Both the position numbers and the translations under genes were made by a program. Source: Pyrenula massariospora (Eukaryota; Ascomycota; Eurotiomycetes; Pyrenulales; Pyrenulaceae). From it: 64,000 nucleotides of DNA. Below the pieces are notes generated by a model. That model worked only from the letters and a program-made list of their open reading frames with translations. It was not told the DNA's origin and ran no database searches. This document shows positions 1 to 12,100 of the stretch, in pieces. Each line of letters opens with the position of its first letter. The stretch's first letter is position 1. Location of the stretch: positions 248,001 to 312,000 of the forward strand of contig JAGFMI010000027.1 of assembly GCA_021030905.1 (NCBI GenBank), given 5' to 3'.

Positions 1-521
1 ACGTCGCTCAACTTACGCCATTTATTAGCAATCGCGCCGCAATATCCAGGTCCGATGATTCGCCTACCTTCTTTATGATTGTCTTTCCTGAGCTGGTGCC
101 ATTGTGGCGTTCCAACAGGCGGCTTATTCGACATGCCGCTGGCGTCTCTTGCGGAATGGTACGAGTCGGCGGTGGGAGGAATGGCGACAGGCGGAAGTCC
201 CGAGGACGGGGTCTGCGACGGATCATCTGGATAATACAGGCTGTGAGGGGTCTCGAAGGAGCTGTCGCCATGGACATTTGCTGGCAGAGGAGTTTCTAAA
301 GCTGCCCGTGCAGTGCGGGTATTTTCATCGTTTTGCACACCGTTCTGCGGACCGATTTCTTGTAAAAGCTCTTGCGAGATCCGGTTCATCTCTGCAGAGT
401 CGTTGCTCGAGGTGCCTAGTCCGCCATTCGCATGACTGGAGCGAAGGTTACGCCCACTATCTTGATCGTTGACGTCGCGTTTCCGCTTGTTTGACGACTG
501 TGAAGGAGTTTCAGGTGACAT
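1..521 (-). CDS. cbf1: CBF1-like bHLH transcription factor, N-terminal part (runs off window)
   Basis: Partial gene. The start is ATG at 521, and 151 codons plus one base run to 68. A 56-nt intron (67-12, GTAGGC...TAAG) follows, and exon 2 begins at 11 and leaves the window. The spliced junction reads WHQLRKDNHKEVERR, the start of the basic region typical of fungal Cbf1/centromere-binding bHLH-zip factors. The family binds CACGTG-type E-boxes and controls sulfur-amino-acid and respiratory or ribosomal genes, depending on species. The first 140 residues are low-complexity, Ser/Pro/Asn-rich, with an early basic stretch (NKRKR). The helix-loop-helix itself lies outside the window, so the family call rests on the basic-region start and the intron that sits inside it. 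Another bHLH with the same basic motif cannot be excluded. Confidence 0.72.
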   Translation of the reverse strand, partial: MSPETPSQSSNKRKRDVNDQDSGRNLRSSHANGGLGTSSNDSAEMNRISQELLQEIGPQNGVQNDENTRTARAALETPLPANVHGDSSFETPHSLYYPDDPSQTPSSGLPPVAIPPTADSYHSARDASGMSNKPPVGTPQWHQLRKDNHKEGRRIIGPGYCGAIANKWRKLSD

Positions 522-2807
522 ATTGATGATGGAGTAGGGTAGTTGCTCGTTCGGCAGAAAAGCACCAAGGAAGCTGGAGGTATGACGAGCCAGGGATCAG
601 GAGGCGTGCCCTGATTCTCAATGTTACACCTTTTGAGCATCTGTTAGCCACCGTCGCACAGATGCAGCAAGTGCGACTGCGGCTGACTGCTTACCCTTAC
701 GATGTAGAGATCCGTGGACCTGGAACGAACGCTTTTGCAGCCTGTAGTTCGTCGATTTTGCTTGTTTAAGATAGCGCGATCAATGGGCGTGGCATTCACG
801 AGATCTATTGCTGTTCGCAGAAGCGGTGTAGGGAGCGCGGATGACTTTCCGCGCGAGTCTTTCGGCTCGTCTCGAGTTTTGTTTTGCGTTTGAATAGATT
901 TTGGCTTCTAAAGGCGGTCGCAAACATTAGCATCAATGGTCTTATCAGATCACAACAATGTTCCAGTTGAAGAAATTTTGGTGCATGCGTTGATTGTCTG
1001 GACTTGGAACCCGAGTGATCAATGAGATAAGTCACATGCGAGGACGCGAAGTCAAGGGTGTCCATTGTGCTGCCCATCCATCTGAGCTGGTGAAGCCAGA
1101 CTCGGGGGAAAAGTCATGTGCGGCATCGCCTTTGGGCCGCGCCAGAGCGAGGAACGGCTTCTGTCGCACACCCGTGCCAGACACAAGCATTCTTGTCGAT
1201 GCGGTGGATGTGAGAGGGTGACGGGCAACAAAGGGGATTGAGAATGATGATCTGTGATGGCAGAAGGCAAATGGTGATGATGGGTCTGTCAGGTGACCGC
1301 GCATGACTTACCCTTCGAGAGCGGAGTGAAGGTCACTGCTGCACGCTCCTCCGCAGTACTGTCACCCAGACCGTGAATCATGAACGGAAAATAATCTTCA
1401 TCGACGCGCGACAAGAGCCGTGGATCGCTGGCGGTGATCTTGGAGGGGCGCGCACGTCAATGGGCGCGAGAGTCCATTGAAAAGGTGGACGAGAGTCGCG
1501 AATGGATGAAAGTCACGGGACGAGGGAGAGCGAGGGGGGGGAGAAAGCACATGATCTGGGCGAGTCAAGTTCGAGGGGGTTGGCGGCCCCTCCATCCGCG
1601 GCCGACGGGGCCTGCCTGGGCGCGTTCCCACGCCTGCAAACGTCGCATTTTGCTAGCCCTTGGCCTCCCCCGTGGCCCCCGGCTGGACAGTGCGCGCCCC
1701 CGTCCCCATCCCCCTAGACGCACAGCGAGATATCCATCGCGCGGCTAGCAGGGTCTGCGAACTCAAAAGAAGCCACTGCCGGCGCAGGTCTCCCATCGCC
1801 GTCAACAGTCACATTGTTAAGATCGCTGTCGGCGGAAATGCACCTCTCCTACACGGGCAATATCGAGTTCCCTATCTAATGGCCTTGGCACTATCCAACA
1901 TGTCTCGGAGCGATTCTGCATCTGCTGCAAGACTAACTCGACCCAGCTGACATGAGCTCACAGCTCGCGACCCACCTCGAGGCCGTTCTTTGTTCAACAC
2001 CTGATTCAGCCAGTCATCTGCCACCGCCTTTGGAGGAGTGGGAGAGAATGTTGCGCCTCATCAAGACTACTGTCGATGATCCTCTGGTAGCACGCGGGGT
2101 TCGAGAGCGCCCTCCACGCTCTCCACACCACTTCAGACATCTCGATCCGTCCGACTGAGACCCCCAGGGAAGACGGGCCTTAGGTTGTGATAAGCTCCAT
2201 GTCGCGCTGGGGTCAGCCTGCATCACCGTGTGCTGGAGTCCGTCCGGCCAACCAGCGCCCTCTTGCCTCATTCTTGGCGCTGCACGTGCAGTTGGAACAG
2301 GCTCACCACCGTCACTCCCTACCTACCTGTCCATCGTCTTGCTCACTGCCTCACACCACGCCATAGATCTTATCTCCACGGCAGATGCCTGGTCAGTCCA
2401 AACGCGGCGGTGACTGTCGAAACCCATCGACCTGGAAGTTTTGAATTGTTATCATGCTATCAGCAGACACTCCATGAGCCTTTTCCGAGACTCGTACAGT
2501 CAGCGACAGTGTGATGACGGTGTACCAGGCATCTACTCGTCCTTCTGACTTTCTCTCCACATCGCCGTCTCAGTCTCAGTATCTCTTCTGAGATTGTCTC
2601 TCATGTTCACCTAAGACGGTAGGTTGCACGCGGCATCGGCCACGGATCGATCCGAAGCATTCCTCATCAAGCGTGGCGTCCACCCAGAAGCCGCCATTGC
2701 TCCTCTTGGCCTTGTGCAGCTCACATTGTGGCTCGGTCTGTCACCTGACCCCCTGCAATGCCTAGATCGGGTCAGCCTTGTCCTCAGAAATGTGAGACCG
2801 CAGGCTA
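522..2807. other. Intergenic region, no gene recognised
   Basis: About 2.3 kb between the start of the CBF1-like gene and the end of the amidase gene. Short ORFs occur on both strands, but none shows a recognisable domain, splice pattern or plausible start. It presumably holds the promoter and 5' leader of the bHLH gene. A palindromic core TGCACGTGCA lies near 2282-2291, a possible E-box for the bHLH factor itself. That reading is inference. Confidence 0.5.
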
Positions 2808-3848
2808 TCATGGATGCATGGGAGCAAGTTTGAGAGCGAATCTCGCTTCTTCTTCGGTATCAACGACACATATCCCCACCTCCGCTCTCCCAAATATATT
2901 CCAAAGTCTAATGCTTCCGTCTTTCTTCATGCCAACCACACAACTCGATCCTGCATAACGCACATCCCCGACTCTGGACGCGACGCCTTCGTCTCCTGTT
3001 CGGTTTGCAAAGACGACGATGACTTCTCGTGCTTCACCTGCTTCATGTGGTATTCTAGCTTCATCCCGTAGATACCCATCCGTAATCTCTCCGTCAGTTT
3101 CCGCCTCATCTTCTCTGTTTCCATCCTCGCCCAGCATCTCTAGCTTTCTCTGTAGTAGCGGACCAAACCTCTCAATCCAATACTGAAACGTTGCCAGATC
3201 CGGTTTTTCCTTCTCCAGCTGCAGCTCCAGATCTGACAGCCTCGTCAGCCACGCCATACTGATAACCACTAGTTCAGCCCCACATCGCCTAGCATGATTG
3301 CTGAACTCATATGCACCCCATGGGGCCTCGAAGCGGTAGGGATTAATATCCATACAAATGCCCGCAACCGTTTTGATCTGCCGCCCACTCCGGAGCGGGA
3401 GATCACACGACAGGAACCCTCCTTTACCTTCCTCTGCCCATGTTTCATCCGTGTAGTAGAGATGCGACTTTCGGTAGTGAGCAACGATCTCTCCCCGTGC
3501 GTCAACGAAAACAAGCGAGTTGTACGCCACGACGTCACCGTCCTCACCGTCGCCGCCATCAACGCTCTCTCCCTCTGGATATCCTACAGCTACCACGCAC
3601 CGCAGCCTCTGCGCTGTCTGCAGCGCCCACCTTGTCGATGGGCCGTCGCCCCTCCCCTCCAGCACTGGTTTAATCGCGTCCTTGCTCGGAAAATTGTACC
3701 CCGTGAAGGCGAGCTCCGGCAGGACGAGGAGATCGAGGTCTTGGAGCTGCCCGTTCGAGATCGAGGACTCGAGGATAGCCTCAGCGGACGCGATGCTGGA
3801 AGCGACGGAGCCTAGAGTAGGGGTAAATTGGAGAGTGGCGATCTTCAT
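2808..3848 (-). CDS. nta1: Protein N-terminal amidase (Nta1-like, nitrilase superfamily)
   Basis: A single exon of 346 aa when read from ATG 3848 (MKIATLQFTPTLG). The open frame extends 23 codons upstream, but homologous nitrilases begin at this beta strand. The carbon-nitrogen hydrolase catalytic triad is visible: Glu in LVLPELAFTGYNF (about residue 44), Lys in AHYRKSHLY (about 126) and Cys in AGICMDINPY (about 163). The MDINPY context and the YEFSNHA stretch that follows are typical of fungal Nta1. Nta1 deamidates N-terminal Asn/Gln to Asp/Glu, creating secondary destabilising residues for the Arg/N-degron pathway. An acidic Asp/Glu/Gly-rich insert lies near residue 95. The gene is upstream of and co-oriented with the CBF1-like gene but widely separated from it. 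Confidence 0.88.
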   Translation of the reverse strand: MKIATLQFTPTLGSVASSIASAEAILESSISNGQLQDLDLLVLPELAFTGYNFPSKDAIKPVLEGRGDGPSTRWALQTAQRLRCVVAVGYPEGESVDGGDGEDGDVVAYNSLVFVDARGEIVAHYRKSHLYYTDETWAEEGKGGFLSCDLPLRSGRQIKTVAGICMDINPYRFEAPWGAYEFSNHARRCGAELVVISMAWLTRLSDLELQLEKEKPDLATFQYWIERFGPLLQRKLEMLGEDGNREDEAETDGEITDGYLRDEARIPHEAGEAREVIVVFANRTGDEGVASRVGDVRYAGSSCVVGMKKDGSIRLWNIFGRAEVGICVVDTEEEARFALKLAPMHP

Positions 3849-4654
3849 GACGTGCTTGACATAGAGAGCCTGAGGTTTAGGTTTGATGCCTGGTGGCGAA
3901 AGCAAAATGTTCAACAAGGTGGGTCGGTCGAGAGCGGTAGATCAGCTGCGCTACAAGGCTGGGTATTCCCCCTTGCGTATGGCGGGGCCGCCCCTCTGGT
4001 TGTAGAGGTATGATCGTGTTTTCTCTGATATGTCGCACTAATCTGGGTCTGTTTCGGGGAGAAACTGGCCGTCCCGACTGGAGTACCACGCGAAAGCTGG
4101 CATTACTCCGGCATGAGACCCCGAAGATCGCTTGATAAATTTCCGAAGTCCGAAGATTCACAAAGGTGTGAGAAGGATGACACTTTTTCACGAGCTTAGG
4201 AGGTATCTAGCCAATCCAATTCTTCAGATAGACAATTACTGGTAACTGCAGCCGAGATGTTCACTGGATTGCTAAGTGCAAAAAGGGTTCCTAAGCTTTC
4301 TGGCAGCTGAATTAGGAAGCAGGCGGTGCGAGTCGATTTGGGGTTTACTTGATCTCAAAAACTTGAAATGCCCACTCACGCTGGGGTGAGAAGCTGCCAT
4401 GCTCCCTGGCTTCTATGTCCCACCCCAGTGTCTCACCTTCCACTTTTGCGGCCACGCAAATGCTTGTGTGCACGCACTCCATGGTTTCGCCGAAGTAATA
4501 CAAAAGCAGGCAGGAAATCAAAGAATGGGTCTTTATCACAGTATAGGATCGATCCTTCGTATAAATTTAAAAAATCAAATTTGAACTAGACGACGCTTTA
4601 TGTAAAATTCGCCCACCCTACACTACGCTACGGCTATGAATACAAACAAATGTT
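3849..4654. other. Intergenic region between nta1 and sec8
   Basis: About 800 bases holding the nta1 promoter and the sec8 3' region. Short ORFs on both strands have no recognisable motif. I see no RNA gene or repeat. Confidence 0.5.
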
Positions 4655-7600
4655 TCAACTATCCCAAAGCGCCTCGTCCAGCCCCATGCCCACATCCCTA
4701 ACCTTCTTCTTCGCCTTGACAACGACCTCTCTCTTCTCGCTCCGCAGCGCCTCGCTGAAACAGAGATCTACCAATATCTTGAGCTCCGCGTAGCTAAAGA
4801 CCGGTCTCCCAATCCGATTCTCGGTCTTCTTATCGCCGGCGGCCTGCTCGTCTCGTTTCATGCCCCGCGCAAATTCCAGGATCGTGTCTGCCCCCTCGAG
4901 GAAGAGGTTGTAGTATCTATTCGCGCGAGTCAGGGTCGCGTCGTTGCCGAATAGAGCTTCATCATCATCGGTGCTGGTGGCGCCTTTGATCCCGAGCCCG
5001 CCGGCTCCGGAACCCGACCCGCGCCGCCCAGACGCTGGTGGGCCAAGGCTTCGCAAATTCTGTTGCAAGACGAGGAGGTCAAGACCGAGTCTCTCGGCGC
5101 CGAAACGGTTCATACATCCGATCATGCGGGCCTCGCGGACCATGACTTCGTCGACGAGCCCGGCAAGACCCGCGGCGACGAAGGAGCGTTCCTTGGCCCC
5201 GAGGTATGCAGCCAGGGTGTTGCTGAAGGAGAGGAGGTCGGTGTTCAGTTCTAAGATACCGGGACTGGCGGATTGTGGAGGGGAAGGGAGGATAAAGGGG
5301 TAACTTGAGAGGGGAATGTTGGAGTCCATTGGCGGCCCAGAGGAGTCGCGATTTATGTTGGGTGGTGCGAGGTTGGAAGATGGATCGTTGTTGACGTCGG
5401 GGGAGTTAACCTGGAAGGAGGTGGGGGAGCGGAGGGTGCGGCCGAGCATAAATATGATACCACAGCGCACGTCAATGTGCAGGGTGAGGAGAGCGGTAAT
5501 GGCGAGGGATTTGAAGGATTGGAGGGTTGTGTCAAAGGCATTAGCACTTTCTGTCGTTAGGGGAAGATATACTTGGGATGTACGGAGGGAGGCCCCGATG
5601 GCACCGCCTGAGCGCGTTCCTGTGGGGCCAGTAGGGGCCATACCACTGCCCGGTTTCGAAAGGGAAGAGAGAAGAGTCCAGCGGCGGGGGTTGCTGGGGG
5701 AGCGATTGTGACTTCCAGCCGGGCCTTGGCTAGAATTCGGGCGGGAGCGCGAGGATAAGGAGTAGGAAATATGTCGGAGGCGAAGAAGGGAGGCGCATAG
5801 CCATGAAGCACTATTGTACAATAGGCAGAGTGATAAAACAGACTTTGGGTCTGATATTATGTCGTACGCAGAGAGAGGGTTTGAGGTGGTATTGGTCAAA
5901 AGTGTGTTAATCTCTCTTTCGACAAGAGTATGTCGGGTATCAGAGAGCGTAGGGGTGAGGAAAGTTTCCCACAGAGAGAGAGTGGTGTCACGGATTTCCC
6001 CCGATTCAGCGTAGGCAGCAGCGGCTTTCAGAGCAATTCCGTCACCTGACAAGTTTGGTGACATGAGGGATGGCGTGTTTGGAGGTAGACTTGATGCTAA
6101 TCGAGTCACAAGAGCTTTATACCATCCAAAGCATTTGTCGTAATAGGTAACCATTTGCGTGATGATAAGCTGAGTGAAGATCGTGTCATGCGGGATAGCA
6201 GTAAGCATGCGAGAGAAAATATGCACAAGATGGAAAAATTTGGTAGTGCCCTTGAACAAGAATTGTTAGCAGACATAGAGGAACAAGGGGTTCGTCACTA
6301 GAACGTACCTTGAAGACAGGTCGAGGTGATACCTTCGACCACTGCGGGTCTTCTACGAAAGCTTCCATGTCTATGATTGTCTGAGTGCATAATTCCGTGA
6401 CGGCTTCTTCAAGCTGCGGATGGAAGACATTGATCAGGAAGTCATCGAGAAACGAGGTTAAAGTGCTCATAGCAATATCGGACGTCACTGGGACAATGTC
6501 TTTCAAGTGCTGTAAAAAGGATAGCGATGGCGGTAACAAAAAGGTGATGTTGAAAACGCTAGGTTCAATCAGCAATTTGTGTCCTGTTGCTGTAGCGTCT
6601 TGTCCTGCCCGATTGACATCTCGAGCCAAGCCTTGTCCGGCTCGAGTCTTCGATACCAGCCCAGGTACGGAGGATTTAAGAATATTATCAAGTTCGTCTT
6701 GCTCTGATTTCATATCTGCCGATTTCTGGTCCATTTCAGACAACTTGAACATACGCTTGTTCTTGTCTCTTTGAGCTTTTGAAAAGACATTCGCGCTTTC
6801 TGCGTGAGCAACCCCTGCGCGTAGAGTAACGTCCCCGTCCGTGGCAAGATAATCATGTAAGAGAGACCGCATCTCGCTTTGGTATAGTTTCCATAGCTCT
6901 TTGAAACCGCCTGTATACTTTTCTGGTTTCTGCAGCTTCTCGCGGGCAGCAACACCAACCACGACGTCATGCATAACACGATGCCCTTCAGCAATCGCTT
7001 CGAACTTCGCAAAGACGGTCCACAAGAAATCGGAGACGACCATCGTACGTCCGTCAGTAGACTCACTTGGCATCGTGAGGCGACGTTTTTCCTTGCTCAT
7101 CTGACCACGACTAAGCGAGGGGTATTTATTATCAATCTCGTTGTTCGTTTTATCAACGACGGCAAAAAGTTCTAACGGCATTCTTTGTTCAATCCGATTG
7201 ACGGCAGTTTCTAGCTGGCCCAAGCGACTTAACGCTTCAATGATCATGTGAATATAGTAGAAAGTATCCGCTTCTGGGTTTTTGGACGCGTCGTCAATCA
7301 TCGGATTTGAAACATCCAGGTTTGCTAGATATTGGTACATGGGCTTATCCCAGGCGTTCAGTGAATGCTGGTTGATCTCGTCTTTTGAATCCTTCTCAGC
7401 ATCAGGAGTCAAGGCTTTCCATCGGTCCTGGCAATAAGGCGATTTGAGATAAAGATGATCATGCAGCTCTTCGATTAGTATGTCTAAGATGGATGCCTCT
7501 TGATTTGAGAAATAAGTCTGCAAATCGCTGATGCCACCGATCCCATCGAGCTCAGATTTTCTCACAAGACGTAGGGCATCTTGCAGGACTTCGACAGCTG

Positions 7601-8618
7601 ATAAAAATCTCTTCTCAGATATCCTGCTCTCAAGACGTTCAGGTATAGCCTGGATGCTCTCGATCTGACTGAATAGGCCTAGGGTGTCATCGAAACTTTG
7701 CGAAGATGTTGCAAGTTCTTTGAGCTCGGGCTTCGTCGTGAGAAGGCCACCCTTGGCATCCTGTAAGGAATTCTTCAAGATTCGGACACGATGCTGAGAA
7801 TTTTGTATGCTCGCTTGGATCTTATGGTATGTCCCAATGGAGCTATTGAAATCTTGGTGATGTTCGTTGACAATGGTTTTAAGAGCTGTCTGCAGATCCA
7901 ATTCTGTCTGCTGAAATTCGGGTTCCCGACTTGCCAGACCCAAAGAGCTAGAGTCCATGAGCTGCAGAGCAACTTGGACTGGTACGCAGTCATCACCACC
8001 CATAAAGGCCCAGTCGGATTTGATATACTGGAGAACCTCCTCCATGTTTTTGGCTCTTGGCCGCGGTGCTCTTCCGAACCCGCTGGAGCTATAGTCATAT
8101 CCTCTCCCCCCAGAGCCGTTGACTCCGTTGACCTTTCTCGCTCTGTCTCGACTTCGACTTGAATCGCCGTACTCTTTTCCTGTCACAGCCGGTCGCCTTC
8201 TCCGGTCATCATCGAGGCCTCCATCATATCCACCTCGTGACCTTAACTCCAAGGGAGAACGATCGGTATTTCCGCCATATCCTCGGGGTGTCCGCGGTCT
8301 ATCGTTCCGAGCTCTGACTGGCGATACTGACTCTTCTCTTTCATTGTAGTCATTGCTGGGTGGTGGGATGCCCCTACCACTCCTGCCATCACTCCTTAAG
8401 GAGGTGGTGCTATCTCCAAAGCCACCCCATCCTCCACGGCGCTCGCGGGTACTCGTAGGTAGGCTAGTGTTACTTGATGCGTAGGGGTTAGCCGGTGCTC
8501 CATTTATTGAAGTAGATGAAGCATTTGTGGAGGCGCTGTAGGGATCGCCGTATCGATTGGAAGGATTTGAAGAGGCTCCATAATTTGAGGCATAAGGGTT
8601 CGCGTAAGGGTTGCTCAT
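4655..8618 (-). CDS. sec8: Exocyst complex subunit Sec8
   Basis: Two exons, 8618-6310/6309 and 6250-4655, joined across a 58-nt intron (6308-6251, GTACGT...TTCAAG) in phase 0. The product is about 1,301 aa. Without splicing, the two halves appear as separate ORFs. Residues 1-190 are a low-complexity Asn/Pro/Tyr/Ser-rich then Arg-rich extension (NPYANPYASN). From about residue 192 the Sec8 N-terminal region begins (MEEVLQYIKSDWAFM), followed by long helical bundles including NEHHQDFNSSIGTYHKIQ. Sec8 is part of the octameric exocyst that tethers secretory vesicles to the plasma membrane at hyphal tips and septa. The C-terminal exon is Ser/Pro/Gly-interrupted helical sequence ending LDEALWDS. 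Identity is strong for the first half; the C-terminal exon is assigned by frame continuity. Confidence 0.9.
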
Positions 8619-9191
8619 GCTCGGTTACGCCAAGGTAGGATATTCGGGCGCATTTCGTGTAGCGCCGCAATTTGCATCGGTGAGATAAGAGTTTGGGCAG
8701 AAATGCAAAGCGTGAAAAGAATAGTGGGTTCTCGTAGTGGCGATTGAGACAGCAGTGCCAGCTTGAACTGACAGACAGCAAAAGGCTATGCTTGAAACCT
8801 TGGCTTTTCCGGCTGGTTTGGATGCCCCCGGAGCTCTTGGCGGATTGTCTCAGCCTGCTGTTGCAGACTCTTGGCATGAGCCGGAATTCACCACGCACCT
8901 TATTCCTCACAACGTTTTTCCTTTAGGCGACAGTTGACACGGGGAACGATGTCTGGATTATGAGAATCGGAAGAAAGCGAGAAGGGTTTCGTAGAGAGCT
9001 GACGTGTATACAAATGCGCAGCTACATCAGGCTGAGGCCGGTCAAATCAGAGCGCAGAGTATGTTCATTTTAGTAGGAGGCCATTCTCGGGGCCGGCGGA
9101 CATAGCTGTCTAATTTGAATCTAAAACCCTACCGATGGACTCCAGCCATCTGTAGCTCAAATCAACGTCTGTCAAAATCGGGGTATCTCGA
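8619..9191. other. Intergenic region, sec8 promoter / sac3 3' end
   Basis: About 570 bases. No gene, repeat or RNA recognised; short ORFs here lack motifs. Confidence 0.45.
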
Positions 9192-12100
9192 TCAATCCAG
9201 CTCAATGGGCTCATCCTGTGTCGCGCCCGCCGCCTGCAGCGCGGCGCTGGCACTGCTTGCCTCACGTTCATATCCATATTCATATTCGTTTTCGTCGTAT
9301 TCCTCTTGCTCCTCATCGGTCATTTCTCCGCCTTCGTCTCCGTTTTCATAGAACCCTTCCTCCTCCCCATCACCATCGAATTCACCATAAATATCTTGAG
9401 ATAACTCGTCAGTAGCCTGCTCGCTCGGCGTCGCACCACCTTCTTCCGCCTCGGGCTCAAACTTTCCCTTGCCCTTTCCGAACCTCTTTTGCCTAACCCT
9501 CTCGTTCATCATCTCAACGCTTTCTCGTTTCATCATCACAGGATCTACGGAGCACAGTCCGTGCCCGCCAGTGCGTCGGTACCACATTTCGGATCTGGAA
9601 AGCTGCTCGGACGGGTAGAACGGATATCCGTTCTTGTACGTCAGCTTTCCTGGGGTAAATTCTCTGCCGTAATCATCTGTGAGAGCCGTTGAGCGTGGAG
9701 ACGAATGAGAAGACGAACGGCGAGATGATGAGATAGCACGATGTTGGTGTGGATGGAGACGGGTTTGTTGGGCTTGTTGCTGATCGTCTCCCTGCTCAAT
9801 CTCTGAACGCGCATCGCGGTACCAATCACGCATCTCCTCCAGATCCTTGCCCATCTGGCGAATGTCAGCGGCCATTGTAGCAATATCAGCAGGTATGTTG
9901 GACTGAGTCTTTTTTGACAAAGAGGGGGCTGTAGCTTTAGAATTTCGCGCTGAAATAGACGCAGGCGTAGAGGTAGAAATAGGATCCTGATTACGAGTTT
10001 TAGCTATAGCAGCCCTGGCGAAACGCTGATCGAAGGTTGAGCCTGCAAAGGATTGAGAATGCCGCAAATCTTCCTCGCGTTGTTTCCTTTCAGCAGCTTT
10101 CTTCGTCTCGAGTGATCGCTTAGTGTGAGAAACGACTGAAGTCTCAGGGTCGATACCGCGAGCTTTGAGCAGCCAGTAGTCCGAAATAGGCTGAAGGACC
10201 TTCACGCGATTCTCACGACGCATGGAGTCACGGAAAGGCGTGTTCGGGTTTTCGGCAAGACGGTGGATGTTAGCAGCCTGGATTGCTTCAGGTGATTTAG
10301 GATTCAGGCTGTGAGCGAAGGGTACGACGGAATCAGGATCATTAGATGGCGGGTGGACACTATTGGTTGTGAAAGCTCGCTGCCGCTTGGAAGCAGGCTT
10401 GGGGGGTGGCATCTCCATTGGAAAGTTGAAATCATCTTCGTCAAAGGTGCCCGGCATTGCGCGCTTGGTGCCTGAGGAAAGTGAGTTCGTGGAAGTGCGT
10501 CTTCTCGCTTCGGCGGCTTTCCGTATACGCTCAGCTTCTTCCTGTTTCCTTAGATCTTCCTGGAACTGCGCAAAAGCCTTGGCTCGAGCTATTTTGGAAT
10601 TCTCTTCCGCGATCTGACGTTTCATCTCCTCACTCTCCCTCGCAGCAGCGCGAATAGCTTCCAGCTCCTGTGAATTTCGAATCCGTCTCTTCTTTGCTTC
10701 GCGCGATGTACGAAATGTGGACATGACGTCTTGGGACTTACGTCGCTTCAAGGCGCGCTTTCTCAAACGGCCAGACCACCATGTATCGTACCAACGCTTG
10801 CCATACTTCCACATGAGCTGCTCGGCCCGGTAAGGTTGAGCCTCTTCTTGGAGCTGCCTCCGCATCTCTGCTTGTCGTTCTGCAGCAACAATGTTGATCG
10901 CCTCATCAATGACGTGTCCAGCCGCATACTCCACGAATTGCATCATAATGCCGCTTTGTTCGGTGACTGATGCTCGAGCCACATTTTCAAGAGTTGTGTT
11001 ATCGCAAGGATTTTTCGAAGCAGCTAACTGCCCAAGTGGAAGGTTTGGAGATGTACTAGGGCTTTTGGTTCTCGACCGTGGAGCTGATTGCTGCCGAGGA
11101 ACCGTGGCGGGAGGACTCGAAGACGACCGAGAATCGCTCACTCCGGGTTGACTTCGTTTGAAGTTTTCCAGTTCAGCCTTTGCCTTGAGAGCTTTGAGCT
11201 CCGCTTCATGCACTCGAAGATCGGCCTGCATCGCCCGAATATTCTCCTCCTTTGCAGTTTTTTGAGCATTGTTAGTAGCTACGGCATCTGAAACCTTTTT
11301 TAGCGCCTGCATGATATCTTCCTTATTTTTACTGTTGCTGGACCCATTCTCAGCTTCCTGGCGCTGCACCTCCCTACGTAAAGCGTCCATCTCACGAGTA
11401 TTTTGAGTTGTCTGTTCAATCAAAGCATCGAGGCTGGAACGTCGTTGAGCAAGCTCTATGTGTTGCTCCTGTAGTGCTCCAGCAATTTGGACGAGACCAT
11501 TACCGAGACTATGAAGTAAGGTCAGGGATTGAGCTGCATTACCCTCTTGTACCTGCGCGAAATGAGTTTCGCAAAATTTCATCAGCTGAGCTACATCATT
11601 ACTGGCAACTGGATCGTGGTAGCCGCCGATTGCTTGATGAGCCCCGGGGCTAAAGAATCCCACTGAACTTTGCTGCTCGACCGAGAGAGCGGAGCTTGGA
11701 GTACCTACATTGGATGATGGTACATCTTGAGCAGGTGCATGTAAACCGACGCTAGAATTAGGTTGATTAAGGAAAGCGAAAGGCTGAGTTGCAGTAGGTT
11801 GAGAGTGAGCCGTTGATGTCTGAAAGCTCCCGTCAAATAAAGAAGGACCTTTGGAGACGGTGTCTTGCGCCTGCGCGGGGGCCTGAGAGTTTCCGGATTT
11901 CCAGGAATTGAACGGCGACGGATTTGGCACTGAAGGCGCTAGTCGATCTACAGGCATGATACGATCGAAAAGTGAAGGAACGGACTCCTGTGATTTCTTG
12001 GCAGGAGGCGGCTGAGAAGGGGGGCCACTTGGTTGAGATGAAGGCTCGATGGAGCGAGAGCCCAGCTTGGGAGGTTTTGGAGTCTGTCAGGCTTTAGCGG

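Noticed and set aside
1434-1748. Arg/Pro-rich ORF in the left intergenic region
   Set aside because: Composition is that of GC-rich noncoding DNA; overlapping frames are equally open.
6251-6308. Separate gene starting at 6259 for the sec8 C-terminal half
   Set aside because: The apparent start is TTG, and a normal 58-nt intron joins the two halves in phase 0.
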